Origin: Lentisphaerota bacterium
Lineage (GTDB): Bacteria; Verrucomicrobiota; Lentisphaeria; Victivallales; Victivallaceae
NCBI GenBank assembly: GCA_015061685.1
Contig: SUWD01000002.1
Span: 164,448-228,447 of the forward strand
Reading direction: 5' to 3'
DNA length: 64,000 bases
How positions within the stretch are numbered: position 1 is the stretch's first letter; every line of letters begins with the position of its first letter. The translations under genes and the position numbers were made by a program. This document shows positions 51,380 to 61,038 of this stretch, in pieces. Under the pieces are notes generated by a model, which saw nothing but the letters and a program-made list of their open reading frames with translations, searched no databases and had not been told where the DNA came from.

Positions 51380-52183
51380 TCAAAGCCCGATCGTCCGGTA
51401 ATTGAAAACGTGTTTATCCGGATCGCAACTTATCTCCACCATTGAAGCATTGCTGCTCACCGATCCGGCACAGCACTCCCCCCTGCCCTGATCATCTGTT
51501 TTCAGGTAAGGTTTATGCACATGACCGCACAATACAAGGTCAAGCTTTTTCTCATCCATCAGCTGCAGTATCTTTTTCTGACCGAAAAGCCGGTGCCGTA
51601 TCCGCAGCCACGGATGGTCGTCGGTCATCGGATAATGAGAGATCAGTATTTTAGGAGTTTGGTTTTCCTTCATACAGGCATTCTCAATGAATTCCCGGTT
51701 TTTCTTTGTGAGAAATCCCCACGAACAGAGCAAATTGGATGGGGCACTGGTATTGACGATCAAAAAATCCACTCCGTTATAAGAAAGTTTCTGCGGCATG
51801 GTGTCAAAGGTATATTTTCCCTGCGACATGACTTCGACCGCATTTTTCACCGCCGCCACGCACTTGGGGCGTTTCACATAGCAATCGTGATTGCCCGGAG
51901 TGTAGATCAGAGGGATATCCGACTGCTGCAAAGGTTTTATTATCTCCAATACTCTGGAAAATTCCCCCGGCTGACCGGCACTGGTCAAATCTCCGGTGCA
52001 GACCGCCACATCCGGTTTGGTGTCCAGAATGAATTCCACCGCTCTGGCAAGTTTGGATAAATCATGCCGGAATTTCCGCCGGAAACGGTAGTTGAATACC
52101 CCCACCCAGCGTTTGTCAAAGTATGCCATAAAATCTTCCGCAGGCCCGCCGCCGTGGGGGTCGGAAAAGTGTGCTATTTTCAT
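51380..52183 (-). CDS. Metallophosphoesterase (calcineurin-like)
   Basis: This 267-residue protein has the calcineurin-like phosphoesterase motifs: HFSDPHGG (D-x-H), CTGDLT (GD), TPGNHDCY (GNHD) and GHVHKP (GHxH). It resembles cyclic-nucleotide phosphodiesterases of the CpdA class and UDP-sugar hydrolases, but the substrate is not deducible. I chose the ATG at 52183, after GGAG, because the core starts immediately there; an upstream ATG at 52246 would overlap the promoter. It is a single gene, convergent with AraC (7 bp apart) and divergent from argD. Confidence 0.88.
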   Translation of the reverse strand: MKIAHFSDPHGGGPAEDFMAYFDKRWVGVFNYRFRRKFRHDLSKLARAVEFILDTKPDVAVCTGDLTSAGQPGEFSRVLEIIKPLQQSDIPLIYTPGNHDCYVKRPKCVAAVKNAVEVMSQGKYTFDTMPQKLSYNGVDFLIVNTSAPSNLLCSWGFLTKKNREFIENACMKENQTPKILISHYPMTDDHPWLRIRHRLFGQKKILQLMDEKKLDLVLCGHVHKPYLKTDDQGRGECCAGSVSSNASMVEISCDPDKHVFNYRTIGL

Positions 52184-52213
52184 ATTCGCTCCAATTATTT
52201 CAGAATATGGCTT

Positions 52214-52242
52214 AATATAATTGAAAAAATGCTGATTGTCAA
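52214..52242 (-). promoter_or_regulatory. Promoter of the metallophosphoesterase gene
   Basis: TTGACA (52242-52237), a 17-bp spacer and TATATT (52219-52214) on the minus strand, 30 bp before the start codon. Confidence 0.7.
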
Positions 52243-52264
52243 GCATAAAAAAACATTTTTCGGC

Positions 52265-52292
52265 TTGCTTTTTCAGAAATCCGGTCTATATT
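52265..52292 (+). promoter_or_regulatory. Promoter of the argD-argF-mntP operon
   Basis: TTGCTT (52265-52270), a 16-bp spacer and TATATT (52287-52292), 37 bp before argD. It is divergent from the metallophosphoesterase promoter with 23 bp between the two -35 boxes. Confidence 0.55.
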
Positions 52293-52329
52293 ATCTGTTT
52301 ACTTGATATTATTTCAGAGGGAATGAACC

Positions 52330-53538
52330 ATGGGAAAACTTTTTGAAGAAACTGCTGACAAATTCAAATCTTATGTGATGCCGACTTACGCTCCGTCGAT
52401 CATGTTCGTCCGCGGCAAAGATGCCCGGCTCTGGGACGATGAGGGTAATGAATATCTGGACTTCGCTTCCGGGATCGCCGTCTGTTCCCTCGGTCACTGC
52501 AATGACCGGGTCACCCGTGCGATTCAGGAGCAGTGCAGCAAGCTGGTTCACATATCCAACCTCTACATGAATGAATTGATGCCCCGTCTGGCAGAGAAAC
52601 TGGTCAAAGAATCTCTCCCCGGCGGCAAAGCATTTTTCTGCAATTCCGGTGCCGAGGCCAATGAAGGCATGATCAAACTCGCCCGTAAATACGGCAACAA
52701 AACCGGACGCAACCACATCATCTCCATGGAAAACAGCTTCCACGGCAGAACTCTTGCCACTCTCGCCGCTACCGGCAGAGCCAAATACAGAAAAGGTTTT
52801 GAGCCGGATATGCCCGGATTCTCCCAAGTGCCTTTCAACGATATTGAGGCTCTCAAAGCCGCTATCACTCCTGACACCTGTGCCGTCATGTTGGAGATGC
52901 TTCAGGGCGAAGGAGGCGTTTTCCCGGCTGATAAAGATTACCTCAAAGCGGTGAGAGCTCTCTGCGATGAGAAAGATATTCTTCTGCTCTGTGACGAAGT
53001 CCAGTGCGGCATGGGTCGTCTTGGAACCAGATTTGCCTACCAGAAATTCGGGGTTGAGCCGGATATCATCACCATGGCGAAAGCTATCGCCAACGGCTTC
53101 CCGATGGGAGCGATCATCGCCGGGAAAAAGTGTGCTGATGTTTTCGAGGTCGGCAATCACGCCAGCACCTTTGGCGGAACTCCCCTTGCCTGTGCTGCCG
53201 CACTTGCCGTACAGGATGCTTTTGATCAGGATGGTGTTCTGGAAAATTGCGAAAAAGAGGGTGAATTTCTCCGCTCCGAATTGGCGAAAATCGGCGAAAA
53301 ATACTCTTTTGTCAAAACCGTCCGCGGTATGGGATTGATGATCGGTGTGGTGTTGGATCGTCCTGCCGGCGGCTTGGCATCGATCCTGCTCAAAGATAAA
53401 ATGGTCGCCCTGACCGCCGGAGAAACTGTGCTGCGTCTGGTGCCGCCTTTAACTATTACCAGAAATGATTCAAAATTGGCTATTGAAAAGATCGGCAAAG
53501 CACTTGCCGAATTTGCAAAACAGGAGGGCTTGCAATAA
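52330..53538 (+). CDS. argD: Acetylornithine aminotransferase ArgD
   Basis: This 402-residue class III PLP aminotransferase is ArgD-like and converts N-acetylglutamate semialdehyde to acetylornithine in arginine biosynthesis. The signatures are FDFASGIA-like (YLDFASGIAVCSLGH), GAEANEGMIKLARKY, the DEVQCGMGR block and the PLP lysine K251 in MAKAIANGFPMGA. Length is normal. It is coupled by 1 bp to argF, which strongly supports the arginine pathway over other omega-aminotransferases. No other arg genes are in the window. Confidence 0.93.
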   Translation: MGKLFEETADKFKSYVMPTYAPSIMFVRGKDARLWDDEGNEYLDFASGIAVCSLGHCNDRVTRAIQEQCSKLVHISNLYMNELMPRLAEKLVKESLPGGKAFFCNSGAEANEGMIKLARKYGNKTGRNHIISMENSFHGRTLATLAATGRAKYRKGFEPDMPGFSQVPFNDIEALKAAITPDTCAVMLEMLQGEGGVFPADKDYLKAVRALCDEKDILLLCDEVQCGMGRLGTRFAYQKFGVEPDIITMAKAIANGFPMGAIIAGKKCADVFEVGNHASTFGGTPLACAAALAVQDAFDQDGVLENCEKEGEFLRSELAKIGEKYSFVKTVRGMGLMIGVVLDRPAGGLASILLKDKMVALTAGETVLRLVPPLTITRNDSKLAIEKIGKALAEFAKQEGLQ

Positions 53539-54440
53539 TGAAAAAGGATCTGCTTACCCTGCAGGACATTACCAGAGACGATCTGGAACAGATTTTTGAA
53601 TTGTCCACCAAACTCAAAAAAGAACGCGGCAATCAGGATTTCAAACCGCTCACCGGGAAAAGTGTCGGTTTGATCTTTGCCAAATCGTCCACCCGTACCC
53701 GTATCTCTTTTGAGGTCGGTGTCAGTGAATTGGGCGGCTATCCGCTCTATCTTGACCAGTCCAAAATGCAGGTCGGCAGAGGTGAAACCATCTCCGATAC
53801 CGCTCATGTTTTGAGCCGCTACCTGCATGGTATCGTTATCCGTACCTTTGCTCATGCCGATGTTGCCGAGCTTGCCCGTGAAGCGGATATCCCGGTGATC
53901 AATGCTCTTACCGATGAATTTCACCCCTGCCAGCTGCTTGCTGACATGCTGACCATCAAAGAGTATTCCGGCAAGGTTGACAACTCCATCCGGATCGCTT
54001 TTTACGGCGACGGCCGCAGCAACATGGCAAATTCCCTGATCCTCGCAGCCAAACTCACCGGCATGGAATTGGTCATTGCCGCCCCGGAGGAGGAAGCCCC
54101 CAGCACTGATTTGATCGGCGATGCCAAAAATATCGTTTGGGAAAAAGATCCGCTCAAAGCTGCCGAGGGTGTCGATTACTTCTACACTGACGTCTGGGTG
54201 AGCATGGGCTTTGAGGAGGAGCGTGCCAGACGGATGGAAATTTTCCGTCCCTATCAGGTTACCGCCCGGCTCTTTGAAAAGGCAAAACCTCAGGCGAAAT
54301 TCCTGCATTGTCTGCCTGCACACCGCGGCGAAGAAGTTGCCGCAGAGGTGATGGATTCTCCCCGTTCCATCGTTTTTGATGAGGCGGAAAATCGTCTCCA
54401 TGTGCAAAAGGCGGTAATGTCAATGCTTATGGGCAAATAA
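53538..54440 (+). CDS. argF: Ornithine carbamoyltransferase ArgF
   Basis: This 300-residue protein has the carbamoyl-phosphate motif SSTRTR (50-55), the HPCQ loop (FHPCQLLAD) and the C-terminal FLHCLPAHRGEEV motif of ornithine carbamoyltransferases. It makes citrulline from ornithine and carbamoyl phosphate. The start shares a base with the argD stop. The HCLPAHRGEEV text separates it from N-acetylornithine carbamoyltransferases and aspartate carbamoyltransferases. A catabolic role is unlikely, as no arcA or arcC is nearby. Confidence 0.95.
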   Translation: MKKDLLTLQDITRDDLEQIFELSTKLKKERGNQDFKPLTGKSVGLIFAKSSTRTRISFEVGVSELGGYPLYLDQSKMQVGRGETISDTAHVLSRYLHGIVIRTFAHADVAELAREADIPVINALTDEFHPCQLLADMLTIKEYSGKVDNSIRIAFYGDGRSNMANSLILAAKLTGMELVIAAPEEEAPSTDLIGDAKNIVWEKDPLKAAEGVDYFYTDVWVSMGFEEERARRMEIFRPYQVTARLFEKAKPQAKFLHCLPAHRGEEVAAEVMDSPRSIVFDEAENRLHVQKAVMSMLMGK

Positions 54441-54444
54441 TAAA

Positions 54445-55032
54445 ATGAGCATTGCTGAAATTCTGCTGATTGCTTTCGGCGTGTCGGTCGATGCCGCAGC
54501 CGTTTCAGTCAGCGGTTCGCTCTGCCCCGGAAAATATTCAAAGCGGCGTTGTGCATTCAATGCCGCTTGCTTTTTTGGCGGCTTTCAATTTTTCATGCCG
54601 CTGGCAGGATTTTATGCGGCGTGGCTGTTTGCAGACAAAGTTGCGGCATTTGATCACTTCATCGCCTTTTTTCTGCTCTCCTTTGTGGGAGGAAAAATGA
54701 TCAAAGAATCATTCGGGATGGATAAGGAAAAGAAAGATTGTCCATTGGGAGAATTCTTTTCGCCGGCAAATCTGCTTATCCCGGCGGTTGCGACCAGTCT
54801 TGATGCTCTTGCTATCGGTGCCGGATTGGCATTTTCCGGCCTCAGCATCTGGCTTCCGGCGGCGGCAATGGGAATAATCACCGCCATTGTTTCAGCCTGT
54901 TGTGTGGTATTGGGGAAAAAGTTATCAGACACCTTACCGGCAGGGAAATTGACCTTGGCAGGAGGATGCGTGATCGTTTTGATCGGAATAAAAATTCTCT
55001 TGCAGGACTTGGGAGTTATTCCGCAATTCTGA
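54445..55032 (+). CDS. mntP: Manganese efflux pump MntP
   Basis: This 195-residue membrane protein has about six helices and the MntP (DUF204) repeats: the first carries IAFGVSVDAAAVSVSGSL, the second VATSLDALAIGAGLAF, each with the conserved Asp for metal. It exports manganese. It lies 4 bp after argF with no room for a yybP-ykoY riboswitch, so its regulation is unusual if manganese-responsive; transcription is presumably from the argD promoter. Manganese links loosely to arginine metabolism (arginase), but no such gene is present. Confidence 0.9.
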   Translation: MSIAEILLIAFGVSVDAAAVSVSGSLCPGKYSKRRCAFNAACFFGGFQFFMPLAGFYAAWLFADKVAAFDHFIAFFLLSFVGGKMIKESFGMDKEKKDCPLGEFFSPANLLIPAVATSLDALAIGAGLAFSGLSIWLPAAAMGIITAIVSACCVVLGKKLSDTLPAGKLTLAGGCVIVLIGIKILLQDLGVIPQF

Positions 55033-55049
55033 AATAATTGTTTTCGCTC

Positions 55050-55709
55050 TTACTGTGCAGTGGATTGATGCAATGCACTCATTTCCAGACCGGGGCGGAA
55101 CTCATGCGGCAATCCGGAAACAATTTCCGCAACCGCCCCTTCCATGCGGGTTCCGAGTACCCGCAATTTCAAATTGGGATTCTGCTTTGCCCGGAAAATC
55201 ATTCCCGGGAAGACCCCTGCCCCGGCTCCGGCGGAGATAACAACCGCATTCAACTCCCGATCGACCGCCAGCACCCGGCAGTTTCCGGCATCTGAACTGC
55301 CGGGGATCGCCAGACCGGCAAAGACCCATGCGGATTTTTCCAATTCATCCAGCCGCAGCTCGATTTGAGCTTTACGGGCAGGTCCGAGCGGTAATTCGGA
55401 AATAAGTTTGCGGCACTCATCACTGACTGTCAGTGCCGCCATGGATAAATTATTGCCCCGCTTTGCCAGCTCCTCAAGCAGCAGCAGCAAACGGCGTTCC
55501 CGCTCCACCGGAGTCAATTCTTTATGGTCAAAAGAAACATTGCCGAGATACATACGGTACCCGGCAAGTTCTCTTTCTGCAAGGAGAAGTTTTTCCCGTA
55601 ATTCCTGATTTTCCCGTTTCAAACGGGCATTTTCAGATTCGGCAGGAGCGGCGAAAAGCACCCCTGCCGGAATCAGAACACTGATAAAAATCAGGAAAAA
55701 CTTCATCAT
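55050..55709 (-). CDS. Secreted coiled-coil protein encoded with an RND pump
   Basis: This 219-residue protein has a signal peptide (MMKFFLIFISVLIPAGVLFA) followed by a short coiled coil (ENARLKRENQELREKLLLAE) and a beta-rich C-terminal domain with AVVISAGAGAGVFPGMIFRA, the sort of pattern seen in MreC-like or FlgT-like barrels. I cannot name a family. ATG at 55709 overlaps the RND pump stop region (the pump ends at 55711), so it is co-translated. It takes the place where an outer-membrane factor gene often lies, but it is much too short to be a TolC. Confidence 0.72.
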   Translation of the reverse strand: MMKFFLIFISVLIPAGVLFAAPAESENARLKRENQELREKLLLAERELAGYRMYLGNVSFDHKELTPVERERRLLLLLEELAKRGNNLSMAALTVSDECRKLISELPLGPARKAQIELRLDELEKSAWVFAGLAIPGSSDAGNCRVLAVDRELNAVVISAGAGAGVFPGMIFRAKQNPNLKLRVLGTRMEGAVAEIVSGLPHEFRPGLEMSALHQSTAQ

Positions 55710-55710
55710 A

Positions 55711-58700
55711 TTACTTTTTATCTTCCGTTTCCGGACTTTTTTTGTTCCTGCCGAACCAGCCGTAAACCGTTTCCCGTCCACGCTGGAAAAAGGCATACAA
55801 CGGCGGAATAAAGACAATACCGATAACCGTTGACAGCAGCATACCGTAGAAAGTGGTAATACCGATCGCCTGACGGCTTCCGGCACCTGCACCGGTGGCG
55901 ATCACCATCGGGAACACACCGATAACGAATGACCACGCAGTCATCAGCACAGCACGGTAACGGTGACTGAAACCATTCTGGGCGGCTTCTTCGACCGATT
56001 TGCCGGCTTCCCGCTCCTGTTTGGAGAATTCCACCATCAGAATCGCATTCTTACAGGCAAGACCGATCAGCATCACGATACCCAGCTGGGCGTAGATACT
56101 GAAATCCAAACCGCTGTATTTCATTCCGATGAAACCGCCAAGCATGGCAAAAAAGAAGCTCAACACCACCGAAATCGGAATCGTCCAGCTCTCATACTGA
56201 CCGACAAGGAAAAGATATCCGAATACCAGTGCCAGAATCAGCAATTGAACGATACGTCCCTCGTTGCCGCGTTCCTGATAACTCATATCCGTCCAACTGA
56301 TCTGATAACCGCGGGGGAAATCTTCCTGCATGATCTTTTCAATATCTTTCATGATCGTCTGACTGCTCACACCGGGCTGCCCCTGCACCGTGATTTTCGC
56401 AGAAAGCAGCTGATTGAAGCGGGTAAGTGAACGCGATCCGGAAGTACGCCGCAACGTGGCAAAGGAGGTAAAGGGAACCATTTTGCCCTTGTTGTTTTTC
56501 ACTTCCAATTGGAGCAGCTCATCAACATTTTTACGCTCCTCATCCTCCGACTGCATTTTTACTTTGAATGAGTAACCGTGCAAGTTGAAGTCATTAATGT
56601 ATTCCGAAGCAACATTGCCTCCCAGCACCGCAAATATCTGGCTTTTGGTGATACCGAGGACTTCAGCTTTTTCAAAGTCGATATCCAGATACATCTCCGG
56701 AGTACCGGTCTCAAAGTTGCCGAATGCCATCAAAACTTTATCCGGCATGGAGTTAAGACGCATAAGCATCTTATTCATAGCATTGTAAAGTTCCGTCGGG
56801 GTCTGTCCGGCATTGGCCTGAAGCATAAAGGTCACACCGCCGGTAACACCGAGTCCCATAATTGCCGGAGGCTGGAAGAAGTTGATCCTTGCTTCCGGAA
56901 TACCGGCAGCAATTTTCTGCAAGGCTCCCTGGATCGCATTGATCTGGGTTTCCGGAGTGGTACGATCCGCCCAGTCATCCAAAGTAACGATGAATGTACC
57001 GGCATTTTCGCCGGCACCGCTGGTGAAGCTGTATCCGTAAATACTGATACTGTTTTTCACACCGGGAACATCTTTGATTTTTGATTCGACCTGACGCAGA
57101 ACCGCATTGGTTTCTGCCAGAGTTGCACCGGGACGCAATTCGACCATACCCATGACCGCACCCTTATCTTCAGCAGGAATAAAGGAGTTGGGGATCGTTT
57201 TAAGGTAATGGTAGTTCATATAGATAACTGCCGCAAAAATCACGATGGCAATTATGGTGTAACGAACCATGAAACGGGAAATTTTCATGTAACCGGCACA
57301 CGAACCGGAAAGGAATTTATTGAATGCCCAGAATACCTTATTCGCTTTGGGTTTACGCAGAAGCAACGCACAAAGTGCCGGACTCAAGGTCAAAGCATTT
57401 ACCGTGGAAAGACACAAGGCAATACACATCGTCACGGAGAACTGCAGATAAATCGTACCCACCATACCGCCGTAAAAACCCACCGGGATATAGATCGCCA
57501 GAATAACCAGAGTCGTTGCAATGACCGCACCGGTGATCTGCTTCATGCTTTTACTGGCAGCCTCTTTGGGGGATAATCCTTCTTCCTCAATAAGACGCAT
57601 ACAGTTTTCCGTCACCACGATAGCATCGTCCACCAGAGAACCGATAACCAGAATCAGTCCGAACATAGTGAGCAGATTGATGGAAAATCCCAATGGAATC
57701 AGGAAGATAAATGTACCGATCAAACTTACCGGGATCGTCAGCGTCGGAACAAGCGTCGCCCGCCAATCCTGCAGGAACAAATAGGTGATCGCAACCACCA
57801 GCACCAGAGTAAGTATCAATGTTTCAAAAATTTCCGCCATGGTGATACGGATATATTCCGTTGGATCATAACCGATATCATAATTCACACCCTCCGGGAA
57901 CTGGGTCGCTTTAAGTTCCTCAAGCAGAGCATTGGCTTTTTCCACCACTTCCAGAGCGTTGGCGTCACTGTTACGGTAGATCATCAAACTGATAGCATCG
58001 GTACCATTGAAACGGCTGCCGTTGGAATAACTTTCTGCACCCAGTTCGATCCGGGCGATATCTTTGAGTTTGACTTGTTCACCATTTTCTTTGGAACGGA
58101 TAACGATGTTTCCGAATTGATCTTCGGTATTCAGACGTCCGAGCGTGGTAATTTTAAGCTGCAGATAATCGCTGCTGCCCTCGGTACCGATCGAACCTGC
58201 CGCCGCCTGCACGTTTTGAGCCCGCACTGCATTGGCAACATCATTTGTGGAGATCCCCATGCCGGACATCTTTTTGGTATCCAGCCAGATACGCATGGAG
58301 TAGTTTCTTTCTCCCATGATCGAAACTTCACTGATACCGGGAATACGTGACAGGGGATCACGCACGTTGGTACGGATAAAGTTGGACAACTGCGTAAGGG
58401 ACAGCTTGCTTCCGTCAGTAGTAAAGTTGTAAAGAGCGAGAATATCTCCGGAACGCTTGAATTGACGCACACCGTTTCTTTTTACCACATCCGGCAGCAG
58501 CGGCTCTGCCCGCTTGACGGCATTCTGGACGTTAACCAGGTTGATATCGGTATCGGATCCTGATTCAAAGGTGATTTCCAGCAGATACATACCGGTATTG
58601 CTGCAGGAGCTGCTGAAATAGAGAAGATTCTCCAAACCGTTGCACTGTTCCTCAATAACCGTTGCCACGGTATCGGAAAGCTCCTGACTGCTGGCACCGG

Positions 58701-58851
58701 TATAATTTGCCATGACCATGATCGTCGGAGGAGCGATCTCCGGATATTCGGCGATCGGAGCCTGAAAGAGACAGAGCGTACCGGCAATAACAGTCACAAT
58801 GGAAATGACCATTGCCAGTTTCGGGCGGTCAATAAATATCTGCGAAAACAT
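55711..58851 (-). CDS. RND efflux pump inner-membrane transporter (HAE-1/AcrB-like)
   Basis: This 1046-residue protein is a hydrophobe/amphiphile-efflux RND transporter. It has the AcrB-type start MFSQIFIDRPKLAMVISIV, the VDDAIVVTENCMRLIEEEGL segment with the proton-relay aspartates, and GLACKNAILMVEFSKQ near the end. Twelve membrane helices and two large periplasmic loops are expected. It uses the proton gradient to export drugs or hydrophobic compounds through a tripartite complex. The adaptor gene lies 2 bp upstream. Length is standard; no truncation was seen. Confidence 0.95.
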   Translation of the reverse strand: MFSQIFIDRPKLAMVISIVTVIAGTLCLFQAPIAEYPEIAPPTIMVMANYTGASSQELSDTVATVIEEQCNGLENLLYFSSSCSNTGMYLLEITFESGSDTDINLVNVQNAVKRAEPLLPDVVKRNGVRQFKRSGDILALYNFTTDGSKLSLTQLSNFIRTNVRDPLSRIPGISEVSIMGERNYSMRIWLDTKKMSGMGISTNDVANAVRAQNVQAAAGSIGTEGSSDYLQLKITTLGRLNTEDQFGNIVIRSKENGEQVKLKDIARIELGAESYSNGSRFNGTDAISLMIYRNSDANALEVVEKANALLEELKATQFPEGVNYDIGYDPTEYIRITMAEIFETLILTLVLVVAITYLFLQDWRATLVPTLTIPVSLIGTFIFLIPLGFSINLLTMFGLILVIGSLVDDAIVVTENCMRLIEEEGLSPKEAASKSMKQITGAVIATTLVILAIYIPVGFYGGMVGTIYLQFSVTMCIALCLSTVNALTLSPALCALLLRKPKANKVFWAFNKFLSGSCAGYMKISRFMVRYTIIAIVIFAAVIYMNYHYLKTIPNSFIPAEDKGAVMGMVELRPGATLAETNAVLRQVESKIKDVPGVKNSISIYGYSFTSGAGENAGTFIVTLDDWADRTTPETQINAIQGALQKIAAGIPEARINFFQPPAIMGLGVTGGVTFMLQANAGQTPTELYNAMNKMLMRLNSMPDKVLMAFGNFETGTPEMYLDIDFEKAEVLGITKSQIFAVLGGNVASEYINDFNLHGYSFKVKMQSEDEERKNVDELLQLEVKNNKGKMVPFTSFATLRRTSGSRSLTRFNQLLSAKITVQGQPGVSSQTIMKDIEKIMQEDFPRGYQISWTDMSYQERGNEGRIVQLLILALVFGYLFLVGQYESWTIPISVVLSFFFAMLGGFIGMKYSGLDFSIYAQLGIVMLIGLACKNAILMVEFSKQEREAGKSVEEAAQNGFSHRYRAVLMTAWSFVIGVFPMVIATGAGAGSRQAIGITTFYGMLLSTVIGIVFIPPLYAFFQRGRETVYGWFGRNKKSPETEDKK

Positions 58852-58853
58852 GA

Positions 58854-59951
58854 TTATTTACCCCCGTTTGCCACCGGGACCGGATTCACCGGACGGGTGG
58901 GGAATACTTTGTGGGTACCATCAACAACAATTTTCTCACCCTCATTGAGACCTTTGAGGATGATCTGATCATTGCCCTGGACTCCTCCGAGTTCAACCGG
59001 ACGCACCTGAGCACAATTTTTATCATCCAGCACATAAACGAAACTGATTTGTCCGTTATTCAGCACAGCGGAGACCGGAACCACGGTTTTGTTGCCGTCT
59101 TTGCGGGAGAGGAAGACACTTACCAATGCATCGGGAATCAATTTCATACCGTCGTTTTTGATTTTGGCACGGACACGGATGGTGTCGGTATCATCATCGA
59201 CCCGGTTATCGATAAAGACGATCTCTTTTTCGCCGGTGAATTCAGAACCGTCTGCCAGCATGATTTTGAGATGAGCCTCTTTTTTCAACTCCTCAAAAGA
59301 ACCGAAAAGACGCATATAATCACTCATACTGATCCAGAAATTCACATACATATCATCCAGAGAGACCACATTGACCAACTCCCCTGCGGACGGAGTGATA
59401 TAGTTTCCCGGAGAAACGGCAGCTTTACCGGCTTTACCTTTGATCGGAGATTTGATCCGGGTATAACTCAAGTTATTTTGGGCATCCAGCAGAGCTGCTT
59501 CGGCGGCCATTACGGCAGCTTTGCAGGTGGCTTCTCTCAAAATAGCTTCATCGTAAGCGGATTCTGAAACAGCCTTGGTCTTACGCATATCCTCATAACG
59601 TTTGAGGTTGCTTACGGCGAATTTATATTCAGCCTGACTGCGGGCGAGATTTGCTTCGGCAGTTTTCAATGCCGCACGGTAAGTGGTATCCTCCAAAACG
59701 AAAAGGAGCTGATCTTTTTCCACGAGATCACCGTTGGCAAACTTCTGCTCAAAAATCACACCGTTGACCCGGGCGATCAGAGAAACATCATTGACAGCTG
59801 AAATTTTTCCGATGTAACGGCGGGAACTTTGCACCGGCACACTGCGAACGGTACCGACCAAAACATTTTCCGGGGGACGCTCCGCAGAAAAAACTTCAGC
59901 TCCAAGCAGTATAACACCGCATACGATCAATTTTTTCCAACTGTTTTTCAC
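58854..59951 (-). CDS. RND efflux periplasmic adaptor (membrane fusion protein)
   Basis: This 365-residue protein has a signal peptide (LIVCGVILLGAEVFSAE) and the standard order of adaptor domains: beta-barrel/lipoyl half motifs around ISAVNDVSLIARVNGVIFEQ and GKAAVSPGNYI, an alpha hairpin between them (about 95-165, AEANLARSQAEYKFAVSNLK) and a membrane-proximal C-terminus. It links the RND pump to an outer-membrane channel. It lacks the N-terminal lipobox seen in AcrA. It is first in an adaptor-pump-coiled-coil protein operon. Confidence 0.92.
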   Translation of the reverse strand: MKNSWKKLIVCGVILLGAEVFSAERPPENVLVGTVRSVPVQSSRRYIGKISAVNDVSLIARVNGVIFEQKFANGDLVEKDQLLFVLEDTTYRAALKTAEANLARSQAEYKFAVSNLKRYEDMRKTKAVSESAYDEAILREATCKAAVMAAEAALLDAQNNLSYTRIKSPIKGKAGKAAVSPGNYITPSAGELVNVVSLDDMYVNFWISMSDYMRLFGSFEELKKEAHLKIMLADGSEFTGEKEIVFIDNRVDDDTDTIRVRAKIKNDGMKLIPDALVSVFLSRKDGNKTVVPVSAVLNNGQISFVYVLDDKNCAQVRPVELGGVQGNDQIILKGLNEGEKIVVDGTHKVFPTRPVNPVPVANGGK

Positions 59952-60050
59952 TTTTTGAACTCCTTATTTAAAGTTTTTATTTTGAAAAAAACTGTTTCAA
60001 ATCATTACCGGATGAACTACATTCCGACAACTTGATAAAATACCTATCCT

Positions 60051-60079
60051 AATATACATGCTTTCCGAACATTTTGCAA
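60051..60079 (-). promoter_or_regulatory. Promoter of the RND pump operon
   Basis: TTGCAA (60079-60074), a 17-bp spacer and TATATT (60056-60051) on the minus strand, leaving a leader of about 90 nt before the adaptor start. Confidence 0.55.
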
Positions 60080-60109
60080 GCTTAAAAAAAAGAGACCATC
60101 TGAAATTTT

Positions 60110-60946
60110 TCACATTTTCATCGTCGCCTGATTGCGGAAACGCAGATCAATGGGTTTATTGATATTCATATTGCGGAGATAGGACTGAACGATGATATTC
60201 TGGAACTTATGCAAAAGATCTTTAAAATCCCCGTCCTCCGGAAGCAAAATCTCATATCTGGTCATATCAGTGCCGTAAATAATCAGGGCAGTGAGATGGG
60301 ATTTTTCAATAATAACTTCGGCGATACGGATATCTTTGTATTCCCGGTTTGCTGTTGAAATCAATTTCAATGCAGCTGTCAGCATCTTTTGATTGCCGGT
60401 ATCTCCGGTAATCAGCGGCAGATTTCTTTTATTTGCCGATGACTCTGATTTTTTGAAAAGTTTACCTTTGTCATCGGCTACCCATGAGTCATTGCTTTCT
60501 CTGTCAGACAACTCCACTTGAGCGACAGGGATACGCTCCTTTATTCTGAATACGACCATATCCGGCAAAATAAATGAAACGTCGGCATCTTCGATATTGT
60601 TGATAGTATTCCGGGCTTTCTGCCGGATTTTTCCGGCGTTGAGCTTGAATATATTTTCTCCGATATTGAATCCGAGTTTACCGATAAGTTCAATCTTTTT
60701 GCTGTTGTTCCAATACCCCGAACCGATGATTTCGACCTGTTTCAATTTGAAACGGTCATTATTCCACATCATCTGTCCGGGAATAAAACATACGAGAAAA
60801 ATGATTCCGCCGAGCAGTATAACGGCAAGCAGAAGAAAAAACGCCACCACCAAACGGCGACCGCCGTTTCCGGCAGAAGAAACTGGAGTTTTTCCGGCTC
60901 CACCTTTTTTCACCGCTGTACGGGCTGTATTTTTCTTTATTGCCAT
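60110..60946 (-). CDS. FtsQ/DivIB-like cell division protein
   Basis: This 278-residue protein has a basic N-terminal tail (KKNTARTAVKKGGAGK), one membrane segment at about 31-54 and a POTRA domain (LKQVEIIGSGYWNNSKKIEL, then GFNIGENIFKLNAGKI). The beta domain FtsQ follows with VVFRIKERIPVAQVE and SWVADDKGKLFKK, in the order of FtsQ proteins. FtsQ bridges early and late divisome proteins. It is not next to the usual ftsA/ftsZ/mur genes: hisF precedes it and the RND adaptor follows. The C-terminus is divergent, so the call rests on architecture. Confidence 0.8.
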   Translation of the reverse strand: MAIKKNTARTAVKKGGAGKTPVSSAGNGGRRLVVAFFLLLAVILLGGIIFLVCFIPGQMMWNNDRFKLKQVEIIGSGYWNNSKKIELIGKLGFNIGENIFKLNAGKIRQKARNTINNIEDADVSFILPDMVVFRIKERIPVAQVELSDRESNDSWVADDKGKLFKKSESSANKRNLPLITGDTGNQKMLTAALKLISTANREYKDIRIAEVIIEKSHLTALIIYGTDMTRYEILLPEDGDFKDLLHKFQNIIVQSYLRNMNINKPIDLRFRNQATMKM

Positions 60947-61038
60947 AATTACCTGCTCCTTACAGGTTGTCTAAAACAAAAAGCGACGCTTCGATATCAA
61001 TCAAAACGCCACTTTCCAAAAATCAAAAGATATCCATC

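Noticed and set aside
52309..54407. Two long minus-strand open frames (283 and 393 codons) antisense to argD and argF
   Set aside because: ArgD and ArgF are certain from their motifs. The antisense products have no family features and no ribosome-binding site in front.
54430..54445. Manganese riboswitch (yybP-ykoY) before mntP
   Set aside because: Only 4 bp separate argF from mntP, so there is no space for it.
55050..55709. Coiled-coil protein as a truncated TolC or MreC
   Set aside because: Its length, single short coiled coil and lack of a membrane anchor do not fit either family well enough.
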